From NCBI GenBank assembly GCA_029555925.1, contig JAKPQU010000160.1:1-15247 (forward strand): a stretch of DNA of 15,247 nucleotides, in the 5' to 3' direction. The position numbers and the translations under genes are program-made. Each line of letters begins with the position of its first letter. Position 1 is the first letter of the stretch. This DNA is from Bacillota bacterium. Lineage in GTDB: Bacteria > Eremiobacterota > SpSt-956 > JAKJGF01. Positions 13,175 through 15,247 of the stretch are shown in pieces. The notes beneath the pieces are model-generated. The model was not told the origin of the DNA, searched no databases, and saw only the letters and a program-made list of their open reading frames with translations.

Positions 13175-13354
13175 ATGAATAATATAAAGTGTTCTTTCTG
13201 TCATGAAGATGAGGGACATGTTGAAAAAATCTTTGTCGGCCCTGATGGTATCTATGTGTGTGATCAGTGTATAGATCTGCTTCATGAAATGCTCAATCTT
13301 TCCAGGGAAGAAGAAAATACAAGTGATTTTGATGATAGAAGTAAAATGTTATAA
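13175..13354 (+). CDS. ClpX-type C4 zinc-finger microprotein
   Basis: A 59-residue protein begins MNNIKCSFCHEDEG. C6-x2-C9 and C29-x2-C32, with 19 residues between the pairs, reproduce the ClpX N-terminal zinc-binding domain (zf-C4_ClpX, PF06689), including the GPDGIYVCDQC turn and a following DLLHEML helix. No AAA+ domain follows; instead there is an acidic tail (45-59). In ClpX this domain dimerises and docks substrates and adaptors, so a free copy could bind zinc, dimerise, or compete for ClpX partners. That role is inferred. AGAAGG (13161-13166) lies 8 nt before ATG 13175. The TPR gene starts 19 bp after its stop, so the two are probably co-transcribed. The frame is short and easily missed. 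Confidence 0.82.
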   Translation: MNNIKCSFCHEDEGHVEKIFVGPDGIYVCDQCIDLLHEMLNLSREEENTSDFDDRSKML

Positions 13355-13373
13355 CAATTCAGAAAGAAAATTT

Positions 13374-14225
13374 ATGAAACATATAATAAATATTTTACTG
13401 TTTCTGCTTATAACATGTTATTCTCTTTCGGCCCAGTCTGCTGATGAACTGAATAAAAAAGGTCTCGATGCCTATAACTGCGGCAGATATGAAGAATCTT
13501 TGAAATATTTCGAGAGAGCTCTGGAAAAAGATCCCACGTCTGCCGATCTGTGGCTTAATAAGGGGAATGCCTGTTATAAAATGGGTATAACAGATGAAAA
13601 GGCAGTAAATTTCGAAAAGGCCATAACCTGCTACGATAAAGCTCTAAAATACAGGCCTGAGAGCGATAATATTATGGCCAATAAAGGCTGTGCCCTGGCA
13701 CAGCTTGACAGGAATGAAGAAGCATTGAAATACTGCAATAAAGCTCTCACGATTAATCCCTGTAATGTCAATGCCTGGAGAGGGAAGGGTATGGTCTTAT
13801 TCAATCAGGGCAATTATCAGGGGGCTATTAACTGTTATGATAAAGTCATCAATATTAACCCGGCCATTACATGGGTTTATTATAATAAAGGAATTTCTCT
13901 CTATAATCTGGGAAGGGAAGAAGAAGCCCTTGATTGTTACGATAAGGTTCTGGATATTGAACCGGAATTTTTACAGGCTTTGAATAATAAAGGCGTTATT
14001 TTAAATAATTCAGGTCAATATGAAGAAGCTATTCTCTGTTTTGACAGAGCGTTAGAACGTAATGGTTCCTGTGCAAAGCTATGGGTCAATAAAGGGGCTT
14101 CCCTCTATGGACTTGGCCGGTATGACGAAGCGCTTCTCTGTTTTGATAAAGCACTGGAAATTGACCCTTTCAATGAAAAAGCTCATAAGGGCATGGAACT
14201 CATACTGAACGGTACGGGACTCTAA
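13374..14225 (+). CDS. Exported TPR-repeat protein
   Basis: The 283-residue protein starts at ATG 13374, since MKHIINILLFLLITCYSLSAQS is a clean signal sequence; an upstream ATG at 13284 lies inside the zinc-finger gene and is rejected. Cleavage could be by signal peptidase I after AQS (22) or at the LITC cysteine (C15) as a lipoprotein; the former looks more natural. The rest is a solenoid of seven TPRs (WLNKGNACYKMG, AWRGKGMVLFNQGNY, YYNKGISLYNLGREEEAL, each ending near CYDKALxIxP) plus a partial eighth. Repeat 2 carries a ~7-residue insertion (TDEKAVN). It is probably a periplasmic or outer-membrane scaffold for protein-protein contacts, partner unknown. SD is weak (AGAAAGA), which is consistent with coupling to the upstream zinc-finger gene. 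Its stop is only 4 bp from that of the convergent kinase gene. Confidence 0.88.
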   Translation: MKHIINILLFLLITCYSLSAQSADELNKKGLDAYNCGRYEESLKYFERALEKDPTSADLWLNKGNACYKMGITDEKAVNFEKAITCYDKALKYRPESDNIMANKGCALAQLDRNEEALKYCNKALTINPCNVNAWRGKGMVLFNQGNYQGAINCYDKVININPAITWVYYNKGISLYNLGREEEALDCYDKVLDIEPEFLQALNNKGVILNNSGQYEEAILCFDRALERNGSCAKLWVNKGASLYGLGRYDEALLCFDKALEIDPFNEKAHKGMELILNGTGL

Positions 14226-14229
14226 AAAA

Positions 14230-15247
14230 TTACTCCAGAACTTTTCTTACCTTGCAGACAAAATCTTTCAGAGAAAAAGGCTTCTGTATGAAATTCACTC
14301 CTTCATAGAGTATTCCGTGATGTCCTATAAGGTTCTCCGTATAGCCCGACATATAAAGCACTTTCATCTGTGGTCTTTTAACGGAAAGTTTTTCGTAAAG
14401 CTCTTTACCGTTTGTATCTCCCATTATTACATCTGTAATCAGCAGATCTATTGTTTCTCCGTAATCTTCTGAAAATTTCAACGCCCTTTTCCCGCCTGAT
14501 GCTTCAAATACTTTATATCCGTATTTCTTCAGCATAGCACATGTAAGTTCCCTCACATGTTCTTCATCTTCCACAACAAGAACCGTTTCATTGCCGCCGC
14601 ATGGCTTAATCTGTTCCTGAGCCTTTACCTTTATGCTGTCCTGTTGTTCCATTACAGGAAAATAGACTCTGAAATTACTTCCTTTTCCCGGTTCACTGTA
14701 AGCATTTATATGTCCCATATGCTGTTTTACGATTCCATAGACAGAGGAAAGTCCCAGCCCTGTCCCCCTCCCCATCTCTTTTGTTGAAAAGAAAGGGTCG
14801 AAGATTTTTTCAAGGGTTTCTTTTGACATGCCTTCACCTGTGTCACTTATTACCATCATAGTGTAAATGCCGGGACTTACTCCTTCATGAGATTTCACAT
14901 ATGCTTCATCAAGTAATGCTTCTTCTGTTTCAATCAAAAGGGTTCCTCCGTCCGGCATGGCATCCTGTGCATTGAGAGAAAGGTTCAGTATTATCTGTTC
15001 TATCTGTCCTTCGTCACCTTTAATAATCTTCAGAGACGGGGAAAGATTCATTTCAATTGTTATATTTTCTCTTATAGTTCTTCTGAGTATTTTCTCAAAA
15101 TCCGTAAGTATTCTGTTAAGATTGACAGGTTTCATTGCCAGTGTCTGTTTTCGTGCAAAGGCCAGAAGCTGTTTCGTCAGATCTTTTGCTCTCCTTGCGG
15201 CTCTGATTATTATATTTACTTCCTGTCGGAAAGGAGAGTTTTCCTGC
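14230..15247 (-). CDS. Hybrid sensor histidine kinase with C-terminal receiver (5' part outside window)
   Basis: The frame is open to the window edge: ahead of an internal ATG (15135) it reads RAAKDLTKQLL-like coding (RRAKDLTKQLLAFARKQ), the second helix of the HisKA dimerisation domain of NtrB-type kinases, so the true start and phospho-acceptor His lie beyond 15247. Then come an HATPase_c domain with N box (LNLSLNAQDAMP), G1 (DTGEGM), F box (FDPFFSTK) and G2 (GRGTGLGLS), and a receiver domain beginning VLVVEDEE with phospho-acceptor Asp in LLITDVIM and the conserved Lys in QKPFS. No output domain follows. It is likely to autophosphorylate and pass phosphate within a phosphorelay; the sensor is not visible. 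Convergent with the TPR gene (4 bp apart). Confidence 0.93.
   Translation of the reverse strand, partial: QENSPFRQEVNIIIRAARRAKDLTKQLLAFARKQTLAMKPVNLNRILTDFEKILRRTIRENITIEMNLSPSLKIIKGDEGQIEQIILNLSLNAQDAMPDGGTLLIETEEALLDEAYVKSHEGVSPGIYTMMVISDTGEGMSKETLEKIFDPFFSTKEMGRGTGLGLSSVYGIVKQHMGHINAYSEPGKGSNFRVYFPVMEQQDSIKVKAQEQIKPCGGNETVLVVEDEEHVRELTCAMLKKYGYKVFEASGGKRALKFSEDYGETIDLLITDVIMGDTNGKELYEKLSVKRPQMKVLYMSGYTENLIGHHGILYEGVNFIQKPFSLKDFVCKVRKVLE

Noticed and set aside
13284..13373. Upstream ATG for the TPR protein giving 30 extra residues
   Set aside because: It overlaps the zinc-finger gene in another frame and would bury the signal peptide; ATG 13374 gives a normal signal sequence.
12377..14225. 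Toxin-antitoxin or phage-defence operon made of the nuclease-like, zinc-finger and TPR genes
   Set aside because: The TPR protein is exported, there is a 48-bp gap between nuclease-like and zinc-finger genes, and no defence hallmark partner is present; co-function is not supported by sequence alone.

Overview
The window is AT-rich bacterial DNA in the standard genetic code. Strong Shine-Dalgarno sites (GGAGG type) precede most starts, and coding is dense and short-spaced on both strands. I cannot place the organism. A two-domain CPA2 antiporter, an NtrB-like hybrid kinase, an IS605-type relic and long disordered/glycine-zipper proteins fit an uncultured, probably diderm, environmental or host-associated lineage, but nothing here is phylogenetically decisive.

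Layout. 1-286: upstream region. 287-940 (+): CxxCxxCC (YkgJ-like) cysteine-cluster protein. 985-1076: inverted repeat between convergent genes. 4794 to 1136 (-): a probable transcription unit of a DUF4105/Lnb-like protein, a small putative lipoprotein and a KefB/KefC-type cation:proton antiporter, with a promoter candidate at 4827-4855. 4931-5204: two abutting palindromic elements. 5226-8190 (+): a tightly coupled trio of metallo-beta-lactamase-fold hydrolase, MFS exporter and secreted SUMF1/PvdO-fold protein. 8243-8330: repeat cluster. 8354-10168 (+): large anthrax-lethal-factor-like (ATLF) zinc metalloprotease with internal duplication and glycine zipper, ending at a strong hairpin (10181-10205). 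11380-10304 (-): long-form glucose-1-phosphate thymidylyltransferase. 11396-12214: a scrapyard holding a frameshifted gene fragment, the 3' half of tnpB with its right end, a MITE-like element and an orphan reading frame. 12377-14225 (+): a PD-(D/E)XK-like coiled-coil protein, a 59-residue ClpX-type zinc-finger microprotein and an exported TPR protein. 14230-15247 (-): 3' part of a hybrid histidine kinase that runs off the window.

The most unusual signal is not a gene. Intergenic gaps carry mosaics of degenerate heptanucleotides (GTGACGC, GTTACGC, ATTACGC, GTGAGTN, GTGAAAA) arranged head to tail and in mirror-image arms, so whole elements fold as long imperfect hairpins. Two elements (4931-5068 and 11936-12080) are inverted copies of each other with about 20-bp terminal inverted repeats, differing by three substitutions and exactly one heptad. 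One copy sits at the break point of tnpB and supplies an SD-like site and ATG that read into the surviving tnpB half.

On function, the metalloprotease and the DUF4105-like protein share a build (no signal peptide, disordered N-terminus, enzymatic core, glycine-rich hydrophobic C-terminus). They are the best candidates for an undescribed effector-like or envelope-acting pair. The MBL/MFS/SUMF1 trio looks like a small detoxification or export module.
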